Source: Lachnospiraceae bacterium UBA3826 | GTDB lineage: Bacteria > Bacillota > Clostridia > Lachnospirales > Lachnospiraceae | NCBI GenBank assembly: GCA_002393095.1 | Contig: DGII01000020.1 | Span: forward strand, 1-19,574 | DNA length: 19,574 nt | Direction of reading: 5' to 3' | Shown here: piece after piece, positions 1 to 8,042 of the stretch | Position numbering within the stretch: position 1 is the first letter of the stretch | Layout of the letters: every line of letters starts with the position of its first letter | Program-made: the position numbers and the translations under genes | The notes under the pieces: model-generated | The model's input: only the letters and a program-made list of their open reading frames with translations | Database searches by the model: none | What the model was told of the DNA's origin: nothing

Positions 1-67
1 ACTTGCAAAATATTAGCAGGTTTGTCGGAATAGTAGGTTATACCAGAATTGGATATATGTAACATCG

Positions 68-100
68 ACAGGGACTATGTAAAAGTAGTCCCTGTTTTTT
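68..100 (+). terminator. Intrinsic terminator at left edge
   Basis: A perfect 10-bp stem (ACAGGGACTA at 68-77, TAGTCCCTGT at 86-95) closes an 8-nt loop and runs into a T tract ending at 100. This is a classic intrinsic terminator for a gene lying mostly left of the window. A reading frame from base 3 that stops with TAA at 60-62 would fit the 3' end of that gene, but it is too short to identify. Confidence 0.85.
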
Positions 101-129
101 CATCTCAAAAAGGATTCAGCGATTTTGTC

Positions 130-177
130 TTGACAGCTAATCCGAATTAGCTTACAATGAGGCTAATTTTGATTAGC
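130..177 (+). promoter_or_regulatory. Promoter with two TetR-type operators
   Basis: TTGACA (130-135) and TACAAT (153-158) are 17 bp apart, a near-consensus sigma-A promoter. The palindrome GCTAAT-N4-ATTAGC occurs twice: at 136-151, filling the spacer between the two promoter elements, and at 162-177, just after the expected transcription start. The second copy extends by one more base pair on each side. The centres are 26 bp apart. This is the classic arrangement for repression by the TetR protein encoded immediately downstream. That this TetR binds here is inferred. Confidence 0.82.
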
Positions 178-217
178 CATTAAGAAGAGATAATTACAAA
201 AAAAGAAGAGGAATGAA

Positions 218-880
218 ATGGATACAAAAAAAAGAATACTGGATGAAGCGTTGACTTTGTTTTCCGAAAAGGGATATGCAAATGTTTTTGTTGCTGAAAT
301 TGCAGAGAGAGTCGGCATTAAGGCGCCATCCCTTTACAAACACTATAAGAATAAGCAGGCTATCTTTGATGCGATTATTGAAGAGATGAACAGACGGTTT
401 TTGGGGGAGGCAGGCGCATTACAGATTAATGGAGCGGATGCTGCTATGGATGCTGATATTTATAAAAAATTATCGGAAGAGCAGTTGATTACTCTTGGAA
501 ATAATTTGTTCCTTTATTTCTTACATGACGATTACACAAGGCGGTTTCGTAAGATGCTTACCCTTGAGCAGTTTCATGATAAAAAACTTGCGGATGCATA
601 TATGAAACAGTATGTGGATGATCCACTTTCCTATCAGGGGATGCTTTTAGGACTGATGGTTTCTTCCGGTGTTTTGCAGACAGATAACGTGGAGATTATG
701 ACGTTGCATTTTTACGCTCCGATTTATATGCTGCTGACCATATGTGACCGCGATCCTGACCGTGAGGCAGAGGCACTTAAAACACTGGAAGCACACATCC
801 GTCAGTTTAACAGGCTATACGCAAGAAATGAAGAAATCATTCAGAATAATAAAAAGAAATCCCGGAGGAAGATTAAATGA
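218..880 (+). CDS. TetR/AcrR family transcriptional regulator
   Basis: A 220-residue protein with a TetR-type N-terminal DNA-binding domain. Helix 1 contains ILDEALTLFSEKGY, and the helix-turn-helix lies at about residues 24-46 (VAEIAERVGIKAPSLYKHYK), including the family-typical LYKHYKNK. The rest is a helical ligand-binding and dimerisation domain with no recognisable ligand signature. A purine-rich ribosome site (AGAGG) precedes the ATG. The 3' end overlaps the next gene by 4 bp (ATGA), so the two are translationally coupled. The promoter carries two copies of a palindrome, so autorepression and control of the flavoprotein gene are likely. The gene is AT-rich and prefers AAA and GAA codons, unlike the core genes further right. 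Confidence 0.93.
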   Translation: MDTKKRILDEALTLFSEKGYANVFVAEIAERVGIKAPSLYKHYKNKQAIFDAIIEEMNRRFLGEAGALQINGADAAMDADIYKKLSEEQLITLGNNLFLYFLHDDYTRRFRKMLTLEQFHDKKLADAYMKQYVDDPLSYQGMLLGLMVSSGVLQTDNVEIMTLHFYAPIYMLLTICDRDPDREAEALKTLEAHIRQFNRLYARNEEIIQNNKKKSRRKIK

Positions 881-1599
881 AAATCACAGTAATTAACGGA
901 ACCGAAAAACATGGTGTGACATATAGAATGAAAGAAATATTTTTAGAGTCATTCAGGGGAAATGCAGAAATAACAGAATACTATCTTCCAAATGATGGTC
1001 CGGGATTCTGTATTGGATGTACTACATGTTTCAGGGGAAATCAGAATCTTTGTAAGGATGCCGAAAAAGTTCAGAAGATCGAGAAGTCCTTACTTGAAGC
1101 TAATTTGCTGGTCTTTACTTCGCCTGCTTATGTTTTCCACACTACAGGAGCAATGAAAGCGATGCTGGATCATTTTGGATATCGATGGATGCCGCATCGT
1201 CCTGCAAAGGAGATGTTCGGGAAGCGTGCCGTAATAATCACGCAATGTCTCGGTGCAGGTGGAAAGTCCGCGGCAAAGGATATAAAGGATAGTCTTTCGT
1301 GGTGGGGCATTTCTTCAATCAAGGTTGTAAGCTTTAAACTGATGTCTGAAATTGACTGGGACAAAATTGATGAAAAGAAAAAAACATCAATAAAAAAGAA
1401 GCTAAGTGATGTGGCAGGAAAAATGCGTGCCATCGATTATAAAAAATCAGCTCATACAAGCCTGATAGTAAAAGCAAAATTCTATGCCGTAAGAATGCTT
1501 CAGACAAATCTTGGCAAACAGAATCCCGAATATAGCGACTATAAGTATTGGAATGAGAAGGGCTGGATTGGTAAAGATAGACCGTGGAAAAGCAATTGA
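877..1599 (+). CDS. Flavodoxin-fold NAD(P)H oxidoreductase, iron-sulfur flavoprotein-like
   Basis: A 240-residue member of the NADPH-dependent FMN reductase/flavodoxin-like family. It starts with the beta-strand and phosphate-loop region MKITVINGTEKHGVTYR, and has an FMN-contact segment TSPAYVFHTTGAMKAMLDHF near residues 81-100. Four cysteines, C45, C48, C51 and C59, form CX2CX2CX7C. This matches the compact motif (CX2CX2CX4-7C) that binds a 4Fe-4S cluster in iron-sulfur flavoproteins, so the protein may transfer electrons between a cluster and FMN. The C-terminal 60 residues are lysine-rich and less typical. Its start codon overlaps the tetR stop. A role in quinone, nitro-compound or oxidant detoxification, induced when TetR is released, is inferred only. 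Confidence 0.82.
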   Translation: MKITVINGTEKHGVTYRMKEIFLESFRGNAEITEYYLPNDGPGFCIGCTTCFRGNQNLCKDAEKVQKIEKSLLEANLLVFTSPAYVFHTTGAMKAMLDHFGYRWMPHRPAKEMFGKRAVIITQCLGAGGKSAAKDIKDSLSWWGISSIKVVSFKLMSEIDWDKIDEKKKTSIKKKLSDVAGKMRAIDYKKSAHTSLIVKAKFYAVRMLQTNLGKQNPEYSDYKYWNEKGWIGKDRPWKSN

Positions 1600-1715
1600 A
1601 ATTTATTATAATTGCTTAACATAATCCATCTTGAAAGTAAAGATAAAGAGGAATAATGTATCGGCATCATTCATGTTTCGACAATCAAGTATAATGGCAA
1701 CCGGTCTATGCAGAC

Positions 1716-2843
1716 CTAGCTTAACCGCATTGTTACGCTGTAGTTGTTGCCGGAGGTGGTAACTGTTGTATATGAGCCGCATATTACAGGCAGCATCGGA
1801 GGATGATGACCTATATCGGCGTCGAGTAATACAGGAACACCATATTGTGATATTATGTCAACCACAGCACGGTAGTTATCAAGTCCCATTATCTCCTCGC
1901 CGAATTTTCCGGTTCTTCCGATCATGAATCCGGATACATTTTTGAACCATCCTGCCTCCTTAAGCTGCCACATCGATCTCCTTATGTCCATGGGATTAAG
2001 ATCGCAGGCTTCTAAGAACCACAGGATGCCGTCTGATGCATATCTGTCGGCGAATTCCGATACCCTGTCATAAGGTGTTCCGACAAGATGGACAAGGCAG
2101 TCAAGACAGCCACCTATGAGTCTTCCCGACATCGTGATATCTCCGGTGGATACGGGTCTGCGGATGACAATAGGCTCTTCGTCGTGACCGGTCCATGATA
2201 ATCCTACATTCTCTTCATAGTCTCCTATGACACCGTTCGTAAGGCTGATAATCCGGGAAGCTTCGGTAGTATTATAGGGAGCGAAAGGCATAGCATCCTC
2301 TTTGTTATTCCGGTATTCCCACCTGTCGTATCCGTTAAAGGTAAAGGAATCATCGTTAAGTCCTGTTCCTGTGATCACAGACAGGGCATCATGTATGGCC
2401 TTATGCCACGGCTCCATACCGAAGGCGGCCGCACAAGGGCCGTATATAGCGGCTGTATCGGACAGAGTAGCCGAGAGGAAGGTAAAGTTAGTATTGTCGG
2501 AGTAGCCCATATACCATTTAGGTCTGCTCTTGCCGATTAAGTCAAAATCAATGTATGGAACCACCTCACACATCATCTCGCCGCCACCGCAGGAGATAAT
2601 GACATCACATTCAATGCCGGCATACATCTCATTTAACTCGGCTCCGCATTTATCGGGAGTATTGCTTATACCTATGCCCTTCTCGACATAGCAGTTCGGG
2701 CCGAGTGTAAGACCATAGCCCTTATCGCGCAATATTCTCTGTGCATTATCAAAGTACGATATGTAGGGTTCAGTGGCACAGCCGAATGATGGCGCCACGA
2801 AGCCGATCTTGCCGTTAGGCTTTAGAAAATCAGGGTATCTCAT
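1716..2843 (-). CDS. S66-family LD-carboxypeptidase (MccF-like)
   Basis: A 375-residue serine peptidase of family S66. The family includes murein LD-carboxypeptidase LdcA and the microcin C7 immunity protein MccF. The catalytic triad can be read: nucleophile Ser115 in GYSDNT, Glu278 in WFLEACD and His346 (or 347) in DIGHHPPMLPVICG. The N-terminal strand GKIGFVAPS and the segment GRLIGGCLDCL are also typical. No signal peptide is visible, so it is probably cytoplasmic. It would act in cell-wall peptide recycling or cleave a peptide-nucleotide toxin. The start at 2843 is chosen because GGAG lies 6 nt before that ATG; an in-frame ATG at 2861 has no ribosome site. A small hairpin (1703-1716) overlaps the stop but has no T tract. 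It stands alone, divergent from trmL. Confidence 0.88.
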   Translation of the reverse strand: MRYPDFLKPNGKIGFVAPSFGCATEPYISYFDNAQRILRDKGYGLTLGPNCYVEKGIGISNTPDKCGAELNEMYAGIECDVIISCGGGEMMCEVVPYIDFDLIGKSRPKWYMGYSDNTNFTFLSATLSDTAAIYGPCAAAFGMEPWHKAIHDALSVITGTGLNDDSFTFNGYDRWEYRNNKEDAMPFAPYNTTEASRIISLTNGVIGDYEENVGLSWTGHDEEPIVIRRPVSTGDITMSGRLIGGCLDCLVHLVGTPYDRVSEFADRYASDGILWFLEACDLNPMDIRRSMWQLKEAGWFKNVSGFMIGRTGKFGEEIMGLDNYRAVVDIISQYGVPVLLDADIGHHPPMLPVICGSYTTVTTSGNNYSVTMRLS

Positions 2844-3020
2844 AGCATTCTCCGTGTTCATGTAAGTAATAATATAAGTTTTATCTGTTTTATATCTATA
2901 ACAGGCGGTGATGTGTTATACTATAGTGTACGGATCATAGAATATAACCGCACGACGCATGGTATGACATAGAAAGTATAGCATTATGTGACGGCAAACA
3001 AAAGTGTCCGTGATAAAATT

Positions 3021-3527
3021 ATGAACATAGTCTTACACCAGCCGGAGATACCGGCCAATACCGGCAATATAGGCCGAACCTGTGTGGCAACGGGTACGGC
3101 ACTTCATCTTATAGAGCCTCTTGGTTTTCTGCTTGACGAGAAGTCTGTCAAGAGAGCGGGCATGGATTATTGGGACAGGCTTAATGTCACCAGATATATC
3201 AATTACGAAGAATTCATGAAGCTGTCCGCATCATCCGGGGTAAAACCGCGTATATGGTATGCCACAACGAAGGCTAAGCGGGCGTATACCGAAGTGGAAT
3301 TCGGGCCGGATGATTATATAATGTTCGGCAAGGAAAGTGCGGGAATACCTGAGGAGATACTTGTTGAGAATGAGCCATACTGCATAAGGATACCAATGCT
3401 GCCCGACATACGTTCACTTAATTTAAGCAACAGCGTGGCTATCGTATTATATGAGGCCTTAAGGCAACAGGGCTTTAAGGGATTACAGGAAGAGGGGGAG
3501 CTTCACAGGCTGCATTGGGATAATTGA
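3021..3527 (+). CDS. trmL: tRNA (cytidine(34)-2'-O)-methyltransferase
   Basis: A SpoU-family (SPOUT) RNA methyltransferase of 168 residues, close to the usual 155-165 of TrmL. The motifs follow TrmL in order: MNIVLHQPEIPANTGNIGRT at the N terminus, the LIEPLGF segment, KRAGMDYW, then the SAM-knot motifs FGKESAGIPEEIL and IPMLPDIRSLNLSNSVAIV. The enzyme methylates the 2'-O of the wobble nucleotide in leucine tRNAs, using SAM, in the cytoplasm. An in-frame GTG at 2988 would add 11 residues. The ATG at 3021 is preferred because it matches the family N terminus, although neither start has a clear ribosome site. It is the first gene of a same-strand run. Confidence 0.92.
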   Translation: MNIVLHQPEIPANTGNIGRTCVATGTALHLIEPLGFLLDEKSVKRAGMDYWDRLNVTRYINYEEFMKLSASSGVKPRIWYATTKAKRAYTEVEFGPDDYIMFGKESAGIPEEILVENEPYCIRIPMLPDIRSLNLSNSVAIVLYEALRQQGFKGLQEEGELHRLHWDN

Positions 3528-3563
3528 TCATGTTGCCGAATTGCCGTACTGAAGGAGAATTAT

Positions 3564-4640
3564 ATGGTTGCTTACTATTCGACAGCGTTCATACTGTCAC
3601 TTATAATGACTCTCATATATATACTTGTCTGGCACAGGCATTCCGATGTGCATCTTACCGTTGTCTTCGTGCTTGTACCCATAGTCAATATGGGATATAT
3701 GATGCTTGCCAAGTCCAAGTCTTTGGAAGGTGCGGTGATGGCCAATAAGATAACATATCTTGGCGGCTCCTTCCTCCTGTTATTCATCATGCTCGGTATA
3801 CTTAAGCTGTGCAATATAGAATATGACAGACGCATCAATATCATCTTCGTAGTCATATCCATGCTCATATATCTGTCAGTGCTTACAATAGGCGAGTATC
3901 CTTTCTTCTATAAGGATGTGCAGTATACCTGTACGGACGGGATAGTCGAGCTTGTCAAGGATTACGGACCTATACACACCGTATTCTATATAATGGTGGT
4001 GTTGTACTTCCTTATAAGCCTTGTCGGAATCATATACAGCTATTTTAAGAAACTGGAGACCTCGAATCACACAATATATCTGTTATTGATATCGGAGATC
4101 ATCTCTATGATCGCCTTCTTCGGAGGAAGGATGATCACTAAGAAGATAGAGTTTATCCCGATAGTATATGTGGTTGACCAGCTCATATATCTACTGATAG
4201 CACACAGGATATGTCTGTATGATATCACCGATACAGGTATAGATTCATTTATCCAGTCGGGAGACACGGGACTTGTATCCATAGACCATAAGTATAATTA
4301 TCTTGCCAGCAATAAGACGGCGAAGGATATCTTCACGGATCTGTATTTTATGAAGGTGGATACATCCATTGAGAATAATGAGGTGCTTACGGATTCCATA
4401 CTTATGTGGATTAAGGAATTCGAGAAGAATCCCGAAGATAACAAGTTCCATTACAATAAGAACGACAAGGATTATTTTGTAGAGGTCAATTATCTCTTCG
4501 ACGGCAGAAGGAAGAGAGGCTTCCAGATATTCGTCAAGGACAATACCAGAGAGCAGGAATACATATCCATGCTCAATAAGTACAATGCCAATCTTCACAG
4601 CAAGCTCGAAGAATTATATTCATCAAAGGAACAGAAGTAG
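3564..4640 (+). CDS. 7TM sensor protein with PAS-like domain and no output domain
   Basis: A 358-residue membrane protein. Seven hydrophobic segments are visible at roughly residues 6-24, 32-50, 64-82, 91-110, 138-160, 170-187 and 195-213. They match the 7TM sensor module found at the N terminus of some histidine kinases and cyclic-di-GMP enzymes. A PAS-like cytoplasmic domain follows (about 221-330, beginning ITDTGIDSFIQSGDTGLVSI). The protein ends in a charged linker helix (about 331-355), exactly where homologues join a kinase or GGDEF domain. No output domain is encoded and no remnant lies beyond the stop. GGAG precedes the ATG at good spacing. The GH2 gene begins 3 nt after the stop. It may act through a partner protein, or be a truncated derivative. 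Confidence 0.75.
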   Translation: MVAYYSTAFILSLIMTLIYILVWHRHSDVHLTVVFVLVPIVNMGYMMLAKSKSLEGAVMANKITYLGGSFLLLFIMLGILKLCNIEYDRRINIIFVVISMLIYLSVLTIGEYPFFYKDVQYTCTDGIVELVKDYGPIHTVFYIMVVLYFLISLVGIIYSYFKKLETSNHTIYLLLISEIISMIAFFGGRMITKKIEFIPIVYVVDQLIYLLIAHRICLYDITDTGIDSFIQSGDTGLVSIDHKYNYLASNKTAKDIFTDLYFMKVDTSIENNEVLTDSILMWIKEFEKNPEDNKFHYNKNDKDYFVEVNYLFDGRRKRGFQIFVKDNTREQEYISMLNKYNANLHSKLEELYSSKEQK

Positions 4641-4643
4641 TGC

Positions 4644-6485
4644 ATGGCAGACAAGAGGAAGAATACAAAGAGTCTTAAGATGAATATGGATGTGGGCGAG
4701 ATACCTTTTAGCAGGTATCCAAGGCCACAGCTTATAAGGGAAAGCAGATGGATGACCCTTAACGGTAAGTGGGATTGCGGAGTGACCGTGCCCTTCCCGC
4801 TCCAATCGACTCTTTCGGGATATGATAAGCTTCCCGGATACAGTGGAAGTATACCTGACGAATATGATTATTACACTTCTTTTGAATACAGACATGATAC
4901 GGAGGAGGTTCACGGATTAAGGAAGAAGAGCCGCCCTGCGGTCAATGCAGAGCATAGGGTGTTACTCCACTTCGGAGCCGTGGATCAGATATGCGATGTA
5001 TCGGTGGACGGAGTCTGTGTCGGACATCATGAGGGCGGTTATCTGCCTTTTTCCTATGATATCACCAATATAGTGAAGACTGAGGGAGCACACGTACTGC
5101 AGGTGCATGTGACCGACAGGCTGGATATAAGATATCCGTATGGCAAGCAGAGCAGGCATCCGGGAGGAATGTGGTATACGGATGTATCGGGGATATGGCA
5201 GAGTGTCTGGTTAGAGGAAGTTCCCGTATCTTATATAAGGGGGCTTAAGATAACTCCGGATATGGATGGAATAAGGCTTGTGGTAGACGGAGATGCAGAC
5301 AGCTACACTGTCGAAGTGTATGAGCCCGTTAAGGGAGTCAATCCGGCTGAGCTTATCACCTCGGCGAAGGAGGAGCAGGCAGGAGATATACCCAAGCGGA
5401 CTATATACAGAGAGACATATAACGGCAATAAGACCTATATAGAGATAGAAGAGCCCAAGAACTGGACTCCCGATGATCCGTATCTGTACGGGATAAGAGT
5501 AAGTACTGCGACGGATTCGGTTGTGTCTTATTTTGCATTAAGAACCATAGGCATACACAGGGTGGGAGAGCATAAGAGATTCCTGCTTAACGGTAAGCCT
5601 GTATTCTTCCATGGTGTGCTCGATCAGGGATACTATCCGGAGGGGATATTCCTGCCTAACAGCGAGGAAGGCTATGAGAATGATGTGCTAAGCATGAAGG
5701 AGCTTGGCTTCAATACACTGCGTAAGCATATCAAGGTAGAGCCTCCGGCATATTATGTGGCCTGTGATGTACACGGGATGATGGTGTGGCAGGATATGAT
5801 CAATAATTCCGATTATCACTTCATGAGAGATACGGTACTGCCCACCTTCGGCATCAAGGCCAAGACGGATCACCTTGCCCATCGTAATACTGAGAGCAGG
5901 CGTATATTCGAAGAGCATATGAGGGATATAGTGAAGTATCTGTATAATTTCCCATGCATATGCTATTACACCATATTCAACGAGGGCTGGGGGCAGTTCG
6001 ACAGTGACAGGCTCTATGAGGATCTTAAGGAGCTTGATCCCACCAGGATAGTGGATTCCACCTCCGGTTGGTTCAGACAGTTCAAAAGTGATGTTGTCAG
6101 CAGACATGTGTATTTTCATAAAGTTGCGAAGATATTGCATCATCACCATCCGGTGGTCATATCCGAATTCGGGGGATATGATTATGCGGAGAAGGGACAT
6201 ACCTTCAATCCTCTCGGCAATTACGGATATAAGAGCTTCAAGGATAAGAAGATACTTAGTGAAGCCATACGCAGACTCTATAAAGATGATATAATCTCAT
6301 ATATAGAGCTTGGTTGTTCGGGAAGTATCTACACACAGTTAAGTGATGTGGAGGATGAGACCAACGGATTCTATACATATGACAGACACATATGTAAGGT
6401 TGATAAGGATATCATGAGGTCGATAGCAGCCGAACTATACGAAGAGTTCAGGCGATGTACGGATATTGAACAGGCGATATACTGA
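4644..6485 (+). CDS. Glycoside hydrolase family 2 enzyme (beta-galactosidase/beta-glucuronidase-like)
   Basis: A 613-residue retaining beta-glycosidase of family GH2. The domains are an N-terminal jelly-roll sugar-binding domain (about 15-190, including RHPGGMWYTDVSGIWQSVWLE), an immunoglobulin-like domain (about 195-300), and a TIM barrel (about 304-600). The acid/base is Glu447 in TIFNEGWGQF and the nucleophile is Glu508 in VISEFGGY. No signal peptide is seen, so the enzyme is probably cytoplasmic and acts on imported oligosaccharides. The substrate (beta-galactoside, beta-glucuronide or other) cannot be fixed from sequence. The ribosome site is weak (AGGA about 13 nt upstream), and the start follows the sensor stop by 3 nt, which suggests translational coupling. 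fumA follows after 27 nt. Confidence 0.9.
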   Translation: MADKRKNTKSLKMNMDVGEIPFSRYPRPQLIRESRWMTLNGKWDCGVTVPFPLQSTLSGYDKLPGYSGSIPDEYDYYTSFEYRHDTEEVHGLRKKSRPAVNAEHRVLLHFGAVDQICDVSVDGVCVGHHEGGYLPFSYDITNIVKTEGAHVLQVHVTDRLDIRYPYGKQSRHPGGMWYTDVSGIWQSVWLEEVPVSYIRGLKITPDMDGIRLVVDGDADSYTVEVYEPVKGVNPAELITSAKEEQAGDIPKRTIYRETYNGNKTYIEIEEPKNWTPDDPYLYGIRVSTATDSVVSYFALRTIGIHRVGEHKRFLLNGKPVFFHGVLDQGYYPEGIFLPNSEEGYENDVLSMKELGFNTLRKHIKVEPPAYYVACDVHGMMVWQDMINNSDYHFMRDTVLPTFGIKAKTDHLAHRNTESRRIFEEHMRDIVKYLYNFPCICYYTIFNEGWGQFDSDRLYEDLKELDPTRIVDSTSGWFRQFKSDVVSRHVYFHKVAKILHHHHPVVISEFGGYDYAEKGHTFNPLGNYGYKSFKDKKILSEAIRRLYKDDIISYIELGCSGSIYTQLSDVEDETNGFYTYDRHICKVDKDIMRSIAAELYEEFRRCTDIEQAIY

Positions 6486-6512
6486 TATTGAAAAGATGAG
6501 GAGATGATCCGC

Positions 6513-7352
6513 ATGAGAGAGATAGAAGCAGTGGTGATCACGGAAGCTGTAAAGGAGATGTGCATAGAAGCCAATCATTATCTGACGAAGGATATGGAAG
6601 AAGCGCTTGACAGAGCAACCTTGACAGAGAGATCTCCCTTGGGAAGACAGGTGTTATGTCAACTAAAAGACAATTTAGATATTGCCGGTAAGGACATGAT
6701 ACCCATATGTCAGGATACGGGAATGGCCGTGATATTCGCAGAGATAGGGCAGGATGTTCACATAGACGGCAACCTTACCGATGCCATCAACGAGGGTGTA
6801 AGGCTTGGATATACGGAGGGCTACTTACGCAAATCCGTGGTACGTGATCCTCTTGACAGAGTTAATACAGGAGACAATACTCCTGCGGTGATACACTATG
6901 ATATCGTTCCCGGAGACGGACTTAAGCTTACTCTTGCACCCAAGGGCTTCGGTTCCGAGAATATGAGCCGTATATTCATGCTTAAGCCGGCTGACGGAGA
7001 AGAGGGAGTTAAGAATGCGATACTGACAGCCGTTAAGGACGCAGGGCCCAATGCATGCCCGCCGATGGTGGTAGGCGTAGGTATAGGCGGAACCTTCGAA
7101 AAATGTGCACTTTTGGCCAAGAAAGCCCTCACACGACCGGCAGGAAGCAGGGCGAACACAGAGTGGGCAGCGGATATGGAGGAAGAGATGCTTGAGCGTA
7201 TCAATAAGTCAGGTATAGGTCCGGGCGGTCTCGGCGGCACAACAACTGCGCTTGCAGTCAATATAGAGACATATCCCACTCATATAGCCGGTCTTCCCGT
7301 GGCGGTCAATATCTGCTGTCATGTGAACAGGCACAGTGTAAGAACACTATAG
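6513..7352 (+). CDS. fumA: Class I fumarate hydratase, alpha subunit
   Basis: The alpha subunit (279 residues) of an oxygen-sensitive 4Fe-4S fumarase, which interconverts fumarate and malate in the cytoplasm. It follows the family from MREIEAVVITEAV onward. Probable cluster ligands are Cys66 in PICQDTG, Cys182 in NACPPMVVGVGIGG and Cys268 or Cys269 in NICCHVNRH near the C terminus; the spacing fits two-subunit fumarases. The ATG at 6513 is chosen because GAGGAG (6498-6503) lies 9 nt upstream; the ATG at 6504 directly abuts that site. In most anaerobes the beta gene follows at once. Here it is about 3.1 kb away (10478), beyond an AT-rich two-component cassette and an MgtC-like gene. The product needs that beta subunit for activity. 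L-tartrate dehydratase is the main alternative. Confidence 0.93.
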   Translation: MREIEAVVITEAVKEMCIEANHYLTKDMEEALDRATLTERSPLGRQVLCQLKDNLDIAGKDMIPICQDTGMAVIFAEIGQDVHIDGNLTDAINEGVRLGYTEGYLRKSVVRDPLDRVNTGDNTPAVIHYDIVPGDGLKLTLAPKGFGSENMSRIFMLKPADGEEGVKNAILTAVKDAGPNACPPMVVGVGIGGTFEKCALLAKKALTRPAGSRANTEWAADMEEEMLERINKSGIGPGGLGGTTTALAVNIETYPTHIAGLPVAVNICCHVNRHSVRTL

Positions 7353-7396
7353 ATTACATGTTTTATTGTTTTCGCATATAATTTCATTATCAAACG

Positions 7397-7430
7397 AAAC
7401 TTCAGAAAACTTCAGATTTTTTCATACAAT
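7397..7430 (+). promoter_or_regulatory. Tandem 10-bp repeat upstream of the two-component cassette
   Basis: The decamer AAACTTCAGA occurs twice back to back (7397-7406 and 7407-7416). A TACAAT (7425-7430) lies downstream, so the repeat covers the position of a -35 element, where no consensus hexamer is present. OmpR/PhoB-type regulators bind direct repeats spaced about one helical turn and often replace the -35. The cassette's own response regulator is the natural candidate. The repeat is directly visible; the function is inferred. Confidence 0.5.
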
Positions 7431-7541
7431 ATTCTGATATGATTATTTTCAAGGATATATAATTCTATTTTGTTTAGGAGAAATCATACTGAGCCTGTTA
7501 ATAGAAGTTAATAAGGTAAGTAGTTATTGAGGTTAATATTA

Positions 7542-8042
7542 ATGAAACGTATATGTAGATATTTTATTGCTATTCTTGGAGAAGTTTTTATTCTATCATT
7601 TTTTCTTCTATTAATCAGAACGTATGGTGAAAATTTATTGTGGTATTTTTATGACGGAAGATCTCTTTTAGGAACAATAGTCGGTATTTTTATTATCGTA
7701 TTCATTTCCGGTCATTTATATGATTTTGTAAATGCTTTTCGTTTATCTGTAGATTTTGATGATGATGTCAAAGCAGGAAAAAGATCTCTCCTTGCATTAA
7801 AATGTGCAATGATTTCATCAGTAACAATCAGTGCATTTATAACAATTGTTGGGATTGTAGTAGCACAAAATGATGTATATTTAGCCGAAGAAGGCATAAA
7901 CGTAAAGGCAGAAATATATGCAATATGCGCTTCACAACCGACTTATGGTCTGATGATTGTTCTATTACTTATTCCTATATACTATCGACTAAAGACAAAA
8001 ATAGAAATTGATGGACAAGCTGGAGAGGAGACTAATGTCTGA
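7542..8042 (+). CDS. Small four-TM membrane protein, weakly MotA-like
   Basis: A 166-residue hydrophobic protein with four predicted membrane segments at about residues 8-25, 42-60, 86-108 and 126-148. The order of features is reminiscent of MotA/TolQ-type proton-channel proteins: FYDGRSLL before segment 2, ISGHLYDFVNAFRL after it, a paired helix, then a last segment with PTYGLMIVLLLIPIYYRLK. The resemblance is weak and was judged by eye. The ATG at 7542 is chosen over an in-frame TTG at 7527 because GAGG (7529-7532) lies 9 nt upstream. Its last codons overlap the response regulator start, so the two are co-translated. A role as a signalling partner or target of the two-component system is inferred. 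AT-rich. Confidence 0.55.
   Translation: MKRICRYFIAILGEVFILSFFLLLIRTYGENLLWYFYDGRSLLGTIVGIFIIVFISGHLYDFVNAFRLSVDFDDDVKAGKRSLLALKCAMISSVTISAFITIVGIVVAQNDVYLAEEGINVKAEIYAICASQPTYGLMIVLLLIPIYYRLKTKIEIDGQAGEETNV

Noticed and set aside
2844..3020. Divergent promoters and a CTGTT/AACAG palindrome between the carboxypeptidase and trmL genes
   Set aside because: Only isolated -10-like hexamers (such as TATACT at 2917-2922) without matching -35 elements; the palindrome at 2885-2904 is imperfect.
3524..3748. 74-codon plus-strand ORF after trmL
   Set aside because: It overlaps the sensor gene in another frame; the sensor has the better ribosome site and a coherent protein.
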